Below are positions 40,085 to 49,001 of a stretch of DNA of 64,000 nucleotides, in pieces; position 1 is the stretch's first letter, and each line of letters opens with the position of its first letter. A model generated the notes under the pieces. The model was not told where the DNA came from, searched no databases, and saw nothing but the letters and a program-made list of their open reading frames with translations. A program made the position numbers and the translations under genes. This DNA comes from Collinsella tanakaei (GTDB lineage Bacteria; Actinomycetota; Coriobacteriia; Coriobacteriales; Coriobacteriaceae), in assembly GCF_016900375.1 (NCBI RefSeq), contig NZ_JACJKB010000001.1:62001-126000 (forward strand). Reading direction: 5' to 3'.

Positions 40085-43000
40085 GTGTACCTGAAGTCCC
40101 TCACGCTCAAAGGGTTCAAGTCGTTTGCCGACCGAGCCCATATGACCTTCGAACCCGGCCTGACCGTCATCGTGGGCCCCAACGGGTCGGGCAAGTCGAA
40201 TATCTCCGATGCCATCCTCTGGGTGCTGGGCGAGCAGAGCGCGAAGCAGCTGCGCGGCCAGGCCATGGAGGATGTCATCTTCTCGGGATCGTCGGCGCGC
40301 AAGCCGGTCGGCGTGGCCGAGGTCACCCTCGTGCTCGATAACGCGGACCACGTGCTGCCGGTCGATTTCGACGAGGTCGCCATCACGCGCCGCATGTACC
40401 GCTCCGGCGAAAGCGAGTACCTCATCAACTCGAGCCCGTGCCGCCTGATGGATATCCAGGACATCCTTCACGATTCGGGCCTCGGCAAGGACACGCATTC
40501 CATCATCAGCCAGGGCAAGCTCGATGCCATCCTGCAGAGCCGGCCCGAGGAACGCCGCAGCCTCATCGAGGAGGCCGCGGGCATCTCGAAACATAAGCGT
40601 CGCCGCGAACGCGCCGCCCGCAAGATCGCCTCGATGGACGAGCACCTGAAGCGGGCTCGCGATATCAGCCGCGAGGTGAACCGCCAGCTCAAGCCGCTGG
40701 AGCGCCAGGTCGACCGTGCGCGCAAGCACCGCGACCTCACGACGCGCGCCCATGAGCTGACGCAGATTCTCGCTGTCGATGAGCTGCGCAGCCTGCAGGC
40801 GCTGTGGGGCGACCTCGAGGGCCGCGGCAAGGAGGCCGAGGCGGCGCTCGAGCTTGCCCGCTACCGCCTGGGCGAGAAGCAGCGCGAGCTCGAGAAGCTC
40901 CAGGTGATGCTCGAGGAGAAGGGTCTTTTCGTCGGAGATCTGGGCGAGCAGCGCCGGCATATGCAGGATATCGTCGGGCGCATCGGCTCCGACATGCGTC
41001 TGCTCGAGGAGAAGGGGCGCAACATGGTCGCGCGTCTCTCCGAGATGCGCGGCACGCTGTCGGGCTCTGAGCATCAGCGCAAGAAGGTCGTCGCCGATCT
41101 TGAGGACATCGGCTGCCAGCTCGATGAGGTCCGTGCTGCTGCGCAGGTGGCCCGCGAGGACGTGGCGTCGCTCGAGCCGGCAGCCGATGAGCTCCACGCA
41201 CGCCGGATGGAGCTCGATGAGCTGCTCACGCGCCTCAACCGCGCTCGCCGCGACGCGCAGCGCCGAGCCGACGACGCCGCCTTGGAATACGTCAAGGTGA
41301 AGGAGAAGCTCTCGAACGCCGAGCTCGAGGACTCGATGTACGCCTCGCGGCTCGAGCAGCTCGTCGAGCAGGTGGAGACCGTGGCGGCGCAGCTCGAGTC
41401 GCGCCGCGATCGCGCGACGGAGCTCGACGAGCTGATCGACGGCGCACGCACGCGCCGAGAAGAGGCTAAGGGCGCGAGCGAGACCGCTCAGGCCGCGCTC
41501 GACGACCGTCGCAAGCAGGAAGCCGAGGCGCGCACCGCGCATGCCGAGGTGACCTCCGAGCTCGCGAGCCTGCGCCGTATCGACGAGCGCATGGATGGCT
41601 CGAGTCCGCTGGCATCCAAGGTCGCGCGCACCCATGCGGGCACCGTGCGGGCGCACCTGGGCGACATCATCGAGGCTCCCCGCGAGCTCGAGGACCTGGT
41701 CGAACGTCTGCTTGCAACCGATATCGAAGCGCTTGTCGTCGATAACGTCGACGCTCTGCGCGCGCTGGGCTCTTTCGCGCTGGACCAAAGCGCCTCCTCG
41801 GGCGAGGCGGTGCTGCTGGCTCGTACGGCTAGCGCGTCCGATGCGGTCGAAGGAGTTGCCGGTTACCGCTTGGTCGAGCGCCTTCGCGTCCGCGAGGGGT
41901 ACGGCCCTGCGGTCGCGGCGCTGCTGGGCGGCGTGTACGTCGTCGATTCGCTCGATGACGCGCTCGCGGCGCCTGCGCTCGACGGCGTCGTCTACGTGAC
42001 TCCCGACGGTGCCCGCGTGAGCGCGGGCGGCGTCGTGCGCATCGGCGCTGCCGGGGATGTCGCCGCCGGCATCCTCGAGCGCAAGCGCCGCATCCGCGAG
42101 CTCGAAGAGGTCGAGCCGGAGCTTTCCGCCCGACTGGAGCGCGCGTCTGCGCTCGTGACCGAGGCGTCCGAGGCGCTGGCGCGTGCGCGCAGCGTCGATG
42201 GCGAGCTTGCGGGCGAGATCGCCCAGCTCGAGGGCGAGCGCACCTCCGTCATCTCCGAGATCGGCCGCCTGGAGCAGAGCCTTACGCGTGCCGATTCCGA
42301 GCGTGTTCAGGTCGAGCGGCGCCGCGAGGAGGCCTCCGCTTCCGTTCGCGAGGCCCAGCCGCGCCTCGATGAGCTCGCCCGTGTTCGCGATGAGGCCCGC
42401 GAGGAGGTCGAGGAGCTTTCCGCCCAGGTGGAGGAGGCCGATGACGACCTCGAGCGCGTGCGTCGCGATGACGCCGAGGCTGCGGGCAAGCTGGCCGATG
42501 CCAAGGTCCGCGCCGCGCAGGCGGCCGAGCGCCTGAAGAGCCTCGAGGCGCGCTCTCCCGAGCTCGAGCGCCGCCTGGAGGGGATCGATCGCCGTATCCG
42601 CGCGACGCGCCAGGCATCCCGCTCGCTTGAGGTCCTGCGCTTGCGCGTCGATCCGCTGCACGATCGCTACCTGGCGCTTTCCGAGCGTGCCCTCGACTGG
42701 GCGGCGCGCCTGCGCGACCAGGCGTCCATCGAGGAGGCCGATTCCGCCTCGCTCAAGAAGACGATCGAGGCCGCACGCGGGGAGGTCGAGGCAGCCAAGG
42801 GGGCCGTCGACACCGCGACCGCCGAGGTGAACGACGTCAAGGTCGAGCGCGGCAAGCTCGAGGTCCAGGTCGAGAACGCCATCGCCGCCATCACGTCGGA
42901 CGGCTCGACGGTGCTCGAGGAGGCGCTGGCGCTTCCCGCGCCCGACGACCGCGCCGCCTGCGAGCGCGAGCTTGCGGACATCGTGCGCCAGATCAACAAT

Positions 43001-43621
43001 CTCGGCCCTGTGAACCAGGTCGCCTTCGAGGAGTACGAGCGCCTGCGCGAGCGCTCCGATTACATCGCGGCGCAGCTTGCCGACCTCGAGAGCGCCCGCG
43101 GTGCGCTCACCAAGATCACGGCTGCCATCGACCGCAAGATGCGCCGGCAGTTCGTGACCACCTTCGAGAAGGTTGACGCGAACTTCCGCGAGGTGTTCTC
43201 GATGCTCTTCCCGGGCGGCAACGCGCACCTCGAGATGACCGATCCCGACCATCCGTCCGAGACCGGCGTCGAGGTCGTGGCGCAGCCGCGCGGCAAGCGC
43301 ATCACCAAGATGATGCTCATGAGCGGCGGCGAGAAGAGCCTGACGGCCCTCGCTCTGCTGTTTGCCGTGTATCGTACGCGTACGGTGCCCTTCTACGTGC
43401 TCGACGAGGTCGAGGCCGCACTTGACGACTCGAACCTCGGCAAGCTGATCGGCGCCATCGACCATCTGCGCCATACGACGCAGCTGCTTGTCATTTCCCA
43501 CCAGCGCCGCACGATGGAGGATGCCGACGTGCTGTACGGCGTCTCCATGCAGGCGGACGGCGTGAGTCGCGTGGTCAGCCAGCGGCTCGACCGTGAGACC
43601 GGAAAGGTAGTGAATGCATAA
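40085..43621 (+). CDS. smc: Chromosome segregation protein SMC
   Basis: An 1178-residue SMC ATPase with GPNGSGKSN near the N terminus, two long coiled coils, a hinge around residues 500-665 (GTVRAHLGDIIE ... ALLGGVYVVD) and the C-terminal LMSGGEKSLTALALLF signature with a DEVEAALDD Walker B. Length matches the bacterial family. It starts at GTG 40085 with GAGG upstream. Its TAATGG overlap couples it to ftsY. Confidence 0.97.
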   Translation: MYLKSLTLKGFKSFADRAHMTFEPGLTVIVGPNGSGKSNISDAILWVLGEQSAKQLRGQAMEDVIFSGSSARKPVGVAEVTLVLDNADHVLPVDFDEVAITRRMYRSGESEYLINSSPCRLMDIQDILHDSGLGKDTHSIISQGKLDAILQSRPEERRSLIEEAAGISKHKRRRERAARKIASMDEHLKRARDISREVNRQLKPLERQVDRARKHRDLTTRAHELTQILAVDELRSLQALWGDLEGRGKEAEAALELARYRLGEKQRELEKLQVMLEEKGLFVGDLGEQRRHMQDIVGRIGSDMRLLEEKGRNMVARLSEMRGTLSGSEHQRKKVVADLEDIGCQLDEVRAAAQVAREDVASLEPAADELHARRMELDELLTRLNRARRDAQRRADDAALEYVKVKEKLSNAELEDSMYASRLEQLVEQVETVAAQLESRRDRATELDELIDGARTRREEAKGASETAQAALDDRRKQEAEARTAHAEVTSELASLRRIDERMDGSSPLASKVARTHAGTVRAHLGDIIEAPRELEDLVERLLATDIEALVVDNVDALRALGSFALDQSASSGEAVLLARTASASDAVEGVAGYRLVERLRVREGYGPAVAALLGGVYVVDSLDDALAAPALDGVVYVTPDGARVSAGGVVRIGAAGDVAAGILERKRRIRELEEVEPELSARLERASALVTEASEALARARSVDGELAGEIAQLEGERTSVISEIGRLEQSLTRADSERVQVERRREEASASVREAQPRLDELARVRDEAREEVEELSAQVEEADDDLERVRRDDAEAAGKLADAKVRAAQAAERLKSLEARSPELERRLEGIDRRIRATRQASRSLEVLRLRVDPLHDRYLALSERALDWAARLRDQASIEEADSASLKKTIEAARGEVEAAKGAVDTATAEVNDVKVERGKLEVQVENAIAAITSDGSTVLEEALALPAPDDRAACERELADIVRQINNLGPVNQVAFEEYERLRERSDYIAAQLADLESARGALTKITAAIDRKMRRQFVTTFEKVDANFREVFSMLFPGGNAHLEMTDPDHPSETGVEVVAQPRGKRITKMMLMSGGEKSLTALALLFAVYRTRTVPFYVLDEVEAALDDSNLGKLIGAIDHLRHTTQLLVISHQRRTMEDADVLYGVSMQADGVSRVVSQRLDRETGKVVNA

Positions 43622-44535
43622 TGGGTCTGTTTGATTCTCTGAAGCGTGGCCTCGAGCGCAGCCGCGAGGCCATCAACGAGGTCTTCTACTTCGGCGGCGA
43701 GGTCGACGAATCCTTCTGGGAGGACCTCGAGGATACGCTCGTCATGGGCGATATGGGTGCCGATGTGGCCATGTCGGTCACCGACGACCTGCGAGACCTT
43801 GCGGCTCGCAAGAACCTGAAGACCTCGCGCCAGCTGAAGGATGCGCTTGCGAGCCGTCTCGAGGAGACCTTCGTGACGCCCGCCTCCGACCCGTTTACCG
43901 ATGTGCCCTCGGTCGTGCTGTTCGTCGGTATCAACGGCGCCGGCAAGACCACGACGGTCGGCAAGATCGCAAGCGCTGCTGCCCAGTCGGGCATCAAGAC
44001 GGTTATCGGCAGCGCCGATACCTTCCGCGCAGCCGCCATCGAGCAGCTCGACGTGTGGGGCCAGCGCGCCGGCGTTCCTGTGGTCAAGCGCGACCGCGGC
44101 GCCGATCCGGCCAGCGTGTGCTATGACGTGCTGGACGTCGCCGAGCGCGAGGGAAGCCAGCTCGTGCTTATCGACACCGCCGGGCGCCTGCATACCTCCG
44201 TCGAGCTCATGCGCGAGCTCGCCAAGGTCGTGAACGTGACGCGCAAGCGCGCCGCGTCGTGCGCTGCCGGTCCCATGCCGGTTCATGTGGTGCTCGTCAT
44301 CGATGCGGCCACCGGTCAGAACGGTCTTTCCCAGGCGCTCGAGTTCAACGAGGCCCTCGGTCTCGACGGCATCGTCATGACCAAGCTTGACGGCACGGCC
44401 AAGGGCGGCATCGCCATGGCGGTGGCCTCGAAGCTCAAGCTGCCCATCTTCCGTATCGGCGTGGGCGAGCAGGTCGACGATCTCCAGAAGTTCGACGCGC
44501 ACGCGTTCTGCCGCGCTCTTGTGGGTGCAGAGTAG
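43621..44535 (+). CDS. ftsY: Signal recognition particle receptor FtsY
   Basis: A 304-residue NG-domain GTPase receptor for SRP at the membrane. It has GINGAGKTTTVGKIA (P-loop), DTFRAAAIEQL, DTAGRLH and TKLDGTAKGG. The long acidic A domain of E. coli FtsY is absent, as in many Gram-positives. Confidence 0.96.
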   Translation: MGLFDSLKRGLERSREAINEVFYFGGEVDESFWEDLEDTLVMGDMGADVAMSVTDDLRDLAARKNLKTSRQLKDALASRLEETFVTPASDPFTDVPSVVLFVGINGAGKTTTVGKIASAAAQSGIKTVIGSADTFRAAAIEQLDVWGQRAGVPVVKRDRGADPASVCYDVLDVAEREGSQLVLIDTAGRLHTSVELMRELAKVVNVTRKRAASCAAGPMPVHVVLVIDAATGQNGLSQALEFNEALGLDGIVMTKLDGTAKGGIAMAVASKLKLPIFRIGVGEQVDDLQKFDAHAFCRALVGAE

Positions 44536-44605
44536 CCCGACGTGCGGTTTTCCGCACCACCTGTCATAATGGTTTCGTTTCACTGTCTTCTTACGGGAGA
44601 TCCCT

Positions 44606-46102
44606 ATGTTCGAAAGCCTCTCCGATCGTCTTACCAGCACGTTTGACCGCCTGCGTGGCAAGGGCAAGCTCACAGAGGCCGATATCACGAGCGCGATGCG
44701 CGACATCCGTATGGCGCTGCTTGAGGCCGATGTCAACTTCAAGGTCGTCAAGGAGTTCGTGGCCAAGACGAAGGAGCGCTGCATGACCTCCGAGGTCATG
44801 GAGTCGCTCACGCCTGCGCAAAACGTCGTCAAGATCGTGCTGGACGAGCTGACCGAGCTGCTCGGCTCCACGGAGAGCAAGCTCGTGTTCTCCAACCGCA
44901 TCCCGAACGTCATCATGCTCGTCGGCCTGCAGGGCTCCGGTAAGACGACCGCTGCGGTCAAGCTTGCCTACCTGCTCAAGAAGCAGGGGCGCTCGCCGCT
45001 GCTCGCCGCCTGCGACGTGTATCGACCCGCCGCTGCCGATCAGCTTGCCACTCTGGGTGGCGAGATCGGCGTTCCCGTCTTCCGCGGGGACGGTGCGCAT
45101 CCCATCGAGATCGCCAAGGACGCCGTGCGCGAGGCCATCGACAACCTCCGCGACGTCGTGATTGTCGATACCGCCGGCCGCCTGCAGATCGATGAGCAGA
45201 TGATGCAGGAGGCCGTCGACATCAAGCGTGCCGTGAAGCCCGATCAGGTCCTCATGGTCGTCGACGCCATGACCGGCCAGGATATCGTCAACGTCGTATC
45301 GACCTTTGCCGATCGCACCGATTTCGACGGTGTGATCATCTCCAAGCTCGACGGTGACGCCCGCGGCGGTGGCGCGCTTTCCGTCCGTGCTGTGACCGGC
45401 AAGCCCATCAAGTTCGTGTCCATGGGCGAGAAGCCCGATTCGCTCGAGCCGTTCTATCCCGACCGCATGGCCAAGCGCATTCTCGGTATGGGCGACGTCA
45501 TCGGCATCATCGAGAAGGCCCAGGAGGCCGCTGATGCCGAGACCCTCGCTTCCGCCGAGCGCATGCTGCGCGATGGCTTCACCATGAATGACATGCTCGA
45601 GCAGATGAAGGCCGTCAAGAAGATGGGCGGCATGAAGGGCATCCTCGGCATGCTGCCGGGTGGCCAGAAGATGCTGAACCAGATGGGCGGCAACCTCGAC
45701 GAGAGCATCTTCGCGCGCAACGAGGCCATGATCATGTCGATGACCAAGGAGGAACGCGAGCGCCCGTCCATCATCAACGGCCAGCGTCGCGCGCGCATCG
45801 CCCGCGGCTCAGGCACCACGCCCTCCGACGTGAACCAGCTCATGAAGCAGTGGGGCGAGATGAACAAGATGATGGGGCGCATGCGTTCCATGGCTCAGCA
45901 GGCCGGTGCCGGCAAGAAGGGCAAGAAGGGGAAGAAGGGCAAGAAGATGCGCATGCCCGGCATCCCTGGTATGGGCAACCTCGGCGGCATGGGCGGTCTG
46001 GGTGGCATGGGCGGCGGCAACCCGTTTGCCGGCATGGGCTCGGGCGGTGGCTCCGAGATGGACATGCTGCGTCAGATGGAGCGCCAGCTGCGCAACAAGT
46101 AA
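44606..46102 (+). CDS. ffh: Signal recognition particle protein Ffh
   Basis: A 498-residue SRP54 homologue. The NG domain has GLQGSGKTTAAVKLA, DVYRPAAADQL, DTAGRLQ and SKLDGDARGGGAL. The M domain (about 300-440) is methionine-rich with the RNA-binding SGTTPSDVNQLMKQ. The C terminus is a Lys-Gly then Met-Gly-rich tail (KKGKKGKKGKK, GGMGGLGGMGGG) beyond the usual ending. GGGAGATCCCT precedes the ATG. Last gene of the housekeeping block. Confidence 0.97.
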   Translation: MFESLSDRLTSTFDRLRGKGKLTEADITSAMRDIRMALLEADVNFKVVKEFVAKTKERCMTSEVMESLTPAQNVVKIVLDELTELLGSTESKLVFSNRIPNVIMLVGLQGSGKTTAAVKLAYLLKKQGRSPLLAACDVYRPAAADQLATLGGEIGVPVFRGDGAHPIEIAKDAVREAIDNLRDVVIVDTAGRLQIDEQMMQEAVDIKRAVKPDQVLMVVDAMTGQDIVNVVSTFADRTDFDGVIISKLDGDARGGGALSVRAVTGKPIKFVSMGEKPDSLEPFYPDRMAKRILGMGDVIGIIEKAQEAADAETLASAERMLRDGFTMNDMLEQMKAVKKMGGMKGILGMLPGGQKMLNQMGGNLDESIFARNEAMIMSMTKEERERPSIINGQRRARIARGSGTTPSDVNQLMKQWGEMNKMMGRMRSMAQQAGAGKKGKKGKKGKKMRMPGIPGMGNLGGMGGLGGMGGGNPFAGMGSGGGSEMDMLRQMERQLRNK

Positions 46103-46110
46103 GAGCTTAA

Positions 46111-46136
46111 GGGCGGAACTTCGGTTCCGCCCTTTT
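46111..46136 (+). terminator. ffh terminator
   Basis: GGGCGGAAC-TTCG-GTTCCGCCC, a 9-bp stem with a stable UUCG loop, is followed by TTTT. It ends the recG-ffh transcript and faces the convergent merR gene. Confidence 0.92.
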
Positions 46137-46142
46137 CATGTC

Positions 46143-46973
46143 TCAGCTCTGGATGTCCTCGACGGGGAGCTCGAGGGTCGTGAGAAACTCCTCCTCGCGT
46201 GCGGTGTCGCGGTTGTCGATCTCGTAGAGCTCGACGGGGTTGCCCGTCACGGCGAGGCCAAGCCGCTCGGCCTGGGCGTATGCCCGGCGTGCGAGCGGGC
46301 CGTTTTGCTCGTAGGGTCCCCGGTAGCGAATCGTCAGGTAGCGGCCAGCCGGCAACTCGAAATCGTCCATGGTATCGGCGCCCTCAAGGACGAAGAACAC
46401 CGATTCGTACACGTTCGTCTTGCCGGCGGCAATGTCTTGAGCCGAAAGGACCGCTCCGATGCGCATGCAGCCGAGGTCGGGCAGCTCGTTTTCATGCGCG
46501 CTGTAGAGTTTCTGGATGGCGAAGTCCATCTCCTCGTCCTGCTCCATATGCGTTGCCAGCCGTACGCACTGGCGGGTGCGGCGATGCACGATCGAGAACG
46601 ACCCCGTCTCCTGCTGCCGAGCATCATGGAGCATGCGGGCTCGGCGCTCTATTGCCCAGGCGCGCTCGCCGAGCTGCCGGACCTGCTCTCCGATGAGCGC
46701 CAGCTCGCGGTGGAGCATCTCAGATGTCTTCTCGACCGTCTGCTCGTTCAGGTATTCACCGATCTGCGCCATCGGCATATCGAGCCGGCGCAGGTCTTTG
46801 ATGATCGAGAGTTTGTACATGTCGGCAAGGTCGTAGGCTCGGTAGCCGTTTTCCGAACGATGGGGCTTCAGGATGCCCAGGCGCTCGTAGTAGCGCAGCG
46901 AATCCTGCCCTATGCCGAATAGCTTTGAGATCTCGCCGATGCGGTAATGACGCTTGGGTCTGTGACGCTCCAT
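46143..46973 (-). CDS. MerR-family regulator with GyrI-like effector domain
   Basis: A 276-residue transcription factor. The N-terminal winged helix-turn-helix reads YRIGEISKLFGIGQDSLRYYERLGILKPHRSENGYR, followed by a dimerisation coiled coil (about 80-120). The C-terminal domain (about 125-270) resembles the GyrI/BmrR small-molecule binding fold (PAGRYLTIRYRGPY). Such proteins twist promoters with long spacers in response to hydrophobic or cationic compounds. GGAGAGG precedes the ATG. The likely target is the divergent YitT gene through the dyad at 46999-47011. Confidence 0.9.
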   Translation of the reverse strand: MERHRPKRHYRIGEISKLFGIGQDSLRYYERLGILKPHRSENGYRAYDLADMYKLSIIKDLRRLDMPMAQIGEYLNEQTVEKTSEMLHRELALIGEQVRQLGERAWAIERRARMLHDARQQETGSFSIVHRRTRQCVRLATHMEQDEEMDFAIQKLYSAHENELPDLGCMRIGAVLSAQDIAAGKTNVYESVFFVLEGADTMDDFELPAGRYLTIRYRGPYEQNGPLARRAYAQAERLGLAVTGNPVELYEIDNRDTAREEEFLTTLELPVEDIQS

Positions 46974-46991
46974 AACCTCTCCATACGACGC

Positions 46992-47022
46992 TTGACCTTG
47001 GTACCGTACCAGAGTTTAGCCT
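46992..47022 (+). promoter_or_regulatory. MerR-type promoter for the YitT gene
   Basis: TTGACC (46992-46997) and TAGCCT (47017-47022) are separated by 19 bp instead of 17. The perfect dyad TGGTACCGTACCA (46999-47011) sits in the spacer. This is the classic layout of promoters activated by MerR proteins. The start codon lies about 42 bp downstream. Confidence 0.7.
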
Positions 47023-47063
47023 AATTGTAGTCAACCACTCGTATAGGAAAGGTGTTGGGACCC

Positions 47064-47714
47064 ATGGGTTCCTGGAAACTTCTGCGGCAAAATCTCTCAG
47101 TGCTCGGCCGTAAGCTCGCGCTGGTCATTATCGGCTCCGCGGTCCTCACGTTCGGCATCCACAACATCCATGAGGTCGTCGGCATCACGGAGGGCGGCGT
47201 CATCGGTGCGCTGCTGCTTGCCAACCATTGGCTTGGCGTGCCGGCATCCATTGCATCGCCGATTCTCGACATACTGTGCTACGCCTTCGCGCTGAGGCTT
47301 TTGGGCGTTGGCTTCCTGGGGTGGTCGGTCGTATCGAGCGCCGCTATCGCTGCGTTCTACGCGCTCTGGGAGCGCCTGCCCAATATGGTTCCCGACTTGA
47401 CTGCGCTCCCGCTTGCCGCGGCGATCCTCGGTGGAATCTTCGTTGGAGTCGGAGCCGGTCTTGTGGTGCGCGGCGGCGGTTCCGCCGGCGGCGATGACGC
47501 GCTGGCCCTGTCTATTCAGAAGCTTTCCGGTTGGAAGCTCGCTCGCTGCTATCTTGTTTCCGATTTGAGCGTGCTGCTGCTGTCTTTAAGCTATATCCCG
47601 GTGAGCAAGATCGCGTTCTCGCTCATCACGGTCATGATCTCATCGCCGCTGATCGACAAGATCGTCTCGTGGCGCGCGGAGGAAAACAGCGTCAACGCTG
47701 TCGCTGAGGCTTAA
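47064..47714 (+). CDS. YitT-family membrane protein (DUF161)
   Basis: A 216-residue integral membrane protein with five or six predicted transmembrane segments. Motifs are FGIHNIHEVVGITEGGVIG and GGIFVGVGAGLVVRGGGSAGGDDALAL, both typical of YitT/DUF161 proteins, whose function is not established. The usual YitT C-terminal DUF2179 domain is absent (typical length about 280). A GTG at 47052 is possible, but ATG 47064 is placed better relative to AGGAAAGG. It is divergent from the MerR gene. Confidence 0.8.
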   Translation: MGSWKLLRQNLSVLGRKLALVIIGSAVLTFGIHNIHEVVGITEGGVIGALLLANHWLGVPASIASPILDILCYAFALRLLGVGFLGWSVVSSAAIAAFYALWERLPNMVPDLTALPLAAAILGGIFVGVGAGLVVRGGGSAGGDDALALSIQKLSGWKLARCYLVSDLSVLLLSLSYIPVSKIAFSLITVMISSPLIDKIVSWRAEENSVNAVAEA

Positions 47715-47757
47715 ACCTGCCGAATCAGGGTCTCTCTCAGGCCTCTGTCTCAAATTT

Positions 47758-47917
47758 GCGACTTTTGAATGGGTTACATGGTAAGTGACGTTTCGTCACT
47801 TACCGTTTTGCATAAGAGGGCGCAAGCCACCTGCGGAAATGACAAATACATGCATAGAATCACTTTCTTGCCGGCGTTCATAAACATACTGAAACGATGA
47901 GATATCTCAAAAGTCGC
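47758..47917. repeat. 160-bp inverted-repeat element around a terminator
   Basis: GCGACTTTTGA (47758-47768) and TCAAAAGTCGC (47907-47917) form perfect 11-bp ends with imperfect extensions. They enclose the hairpin at 47780-47804. The layout of outer repeats plus inner hairpin recalls the unrelated element at 29591-29789. Confidence 0.4.
47780..47809 (+). terminator. Terminator after YitT gene
   Basis: GGTAAGTGACG-TTT-CGTCACTTACC forms an 11-bp perfect stem with a 3-nt loop, followed by GTTTTGC. Confidence 0.75.
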
Positions 47918-48143
47918 GTTTTTGATCCAGCCAATGTCAGCGTTCGCATGGAGCCCTAACAATCTATGTATAAAACAGGCCTTTCTGCTTCTTCTGGGGT
48001 ATCTGTTCTCATTCTCCATGAGCAAGGGTCCTTTGCGGCGCAATATAAGGTCAAAGACCGGTCGATCGCGTCGCTGCGAATTGGCGCCATCGGCTGCCCT
48101 GGCATACAATGGGTTGCGCTAACTACAATCGATAGGGGAGTCC

Positions 48144-48992
48144 ATGAGCAAGGCTGATCAGCTGTTCGTCAAGATGTGCACGGATGTGCTTGAGCATGGA
48201 ACGACGACGGAAGGCGAAAAGGTCCGGCCTCATTGGGAGGACGGCACGCCAGCCTACACCATCAAGAGCTTCGGTGTCACCAATCGCTACGACCTGCGCG
48301 AGGAGTTCCCGGCGCTTACACTTCGCCGTACGGCGCTCAAGTCCGCGATGGACGAGATCCTGTGGATCTACCAGCGCAAATCCAACAACATCAACGACCT
48401 GAACTCCCATATATGGGATGAATGGGCCGACGAGAGCGGTTCCATCGGCAAGGCATATGGATACCAGATCGCCCAGAAGTCCCACTATCCCGAGGGGGAT
48501 TTCGACCAGATGGACCGCGTGCTCTACGATCTTGCGCACACGCCGTTCTCCCGCCGCATCATGACGAATATGTACACGTTCGCCGACCTGTCCGAGATGC
48601 ATCTGTACCCTTGCGCCTATAGCGTCACGTACAACGTGACGCACGAGCCCGGTTGCGAAAAACCCGTGCTCAATATGGTGCTTATGCAGCGCAGCCAGGA
48701 TATCCTTGCCGCCAACAACTGGAACGTGTGCCAGTACGCCATCCTGCTCATGATGGTGGCTCAGGTGAGCGGCATGATCGCGGGAGAGCTGCTGCACGTT
48801 ATCGTCGATGCGCATATCTACGACCGTCACGTCAACATCATCCGCGAGCTCATCGCGCGGCCGCAGTACCCCGCGCCGAAGGTCTCGCTCAACCCCGAGG
48901 TCACGAACTTCTACGACTTCACGACCGACGACCTCATCGTCGAGGGTTACGAGCACGGTCCCCAGATCAAGAACATCCCCATCGCCATCTAA
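48144..48992 (+). CDS. thyA: Thymidylate synthase
   Basis: A 282-residue ThyA that methylates dUMP to dTMP using methylenetetrahydrofolate, releasing dihydrofolate. The nucleophile is Cys157 in LYPCAYS. The folate/dUMP site QRSQDILAANNWNVCQYA (usually QRSxDxxLGxPFNIAxYA) is somewhat unusual. AGGGGAG lies upstream of the ATG. It is followed after 9 bp by a dihydrofolate reductase fusion that would recycle its product. Confidence 0.95.
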   Translation: MSKADQLFVKMCTDVLEHGTTTEGEKVRPHWEDGTPAYTIKSFGVTNRYDLREEFPALTLRRTALKSAMDEILWIYQRKSNNINDLNSHIWDEWADESGSIGKAYGYQIAQKSHYPEGDFDQMDRVLYDLAHTPFSRRIMTNMYTFADLSEMHLYPCAYSVTYNVTHEPGCEKPVLNMVLMQRSQDILAANNWNVCQYAILLMMVAQVSGMIAGELLHVIVDAHIYDRHVNIIRELIARPQYPAPKVSLNPEVTNFYDFTTDDLIVEGYEHGPQIKNIPIAI

Positions 48993-49001
48993 GGAGCTTC
49001 C

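Larger units (their letters stand above)
47715..48143. other. Intergenic region between YitT gene and thyA
   Basis: This 429-bp, AT-richer stretch contains the YitT terminator (47780-47809) and flanking GCGACTTTTGA/TCAAAAGTCGC repeats. An open frame of 111 codons runs on the minus strand, but it crosses the terminator stem, has no ribosome binding site and resembles nothing known, so no gene is called. Confidence 0.6.

Noticed and set aside
40055-43501. 1148-codon minus-strand frame opposite smc
   Set aside because: It mirrors the biased codons of a coiled-coil gene; no start signal and no family resemblance.
47774-48109. 111-codon minus-strand frame between the YitT gene and thyA
   Set aside because: It runs through the terminator stem and repeat arm, and lacks a ribosome binding site or recognised sequence.
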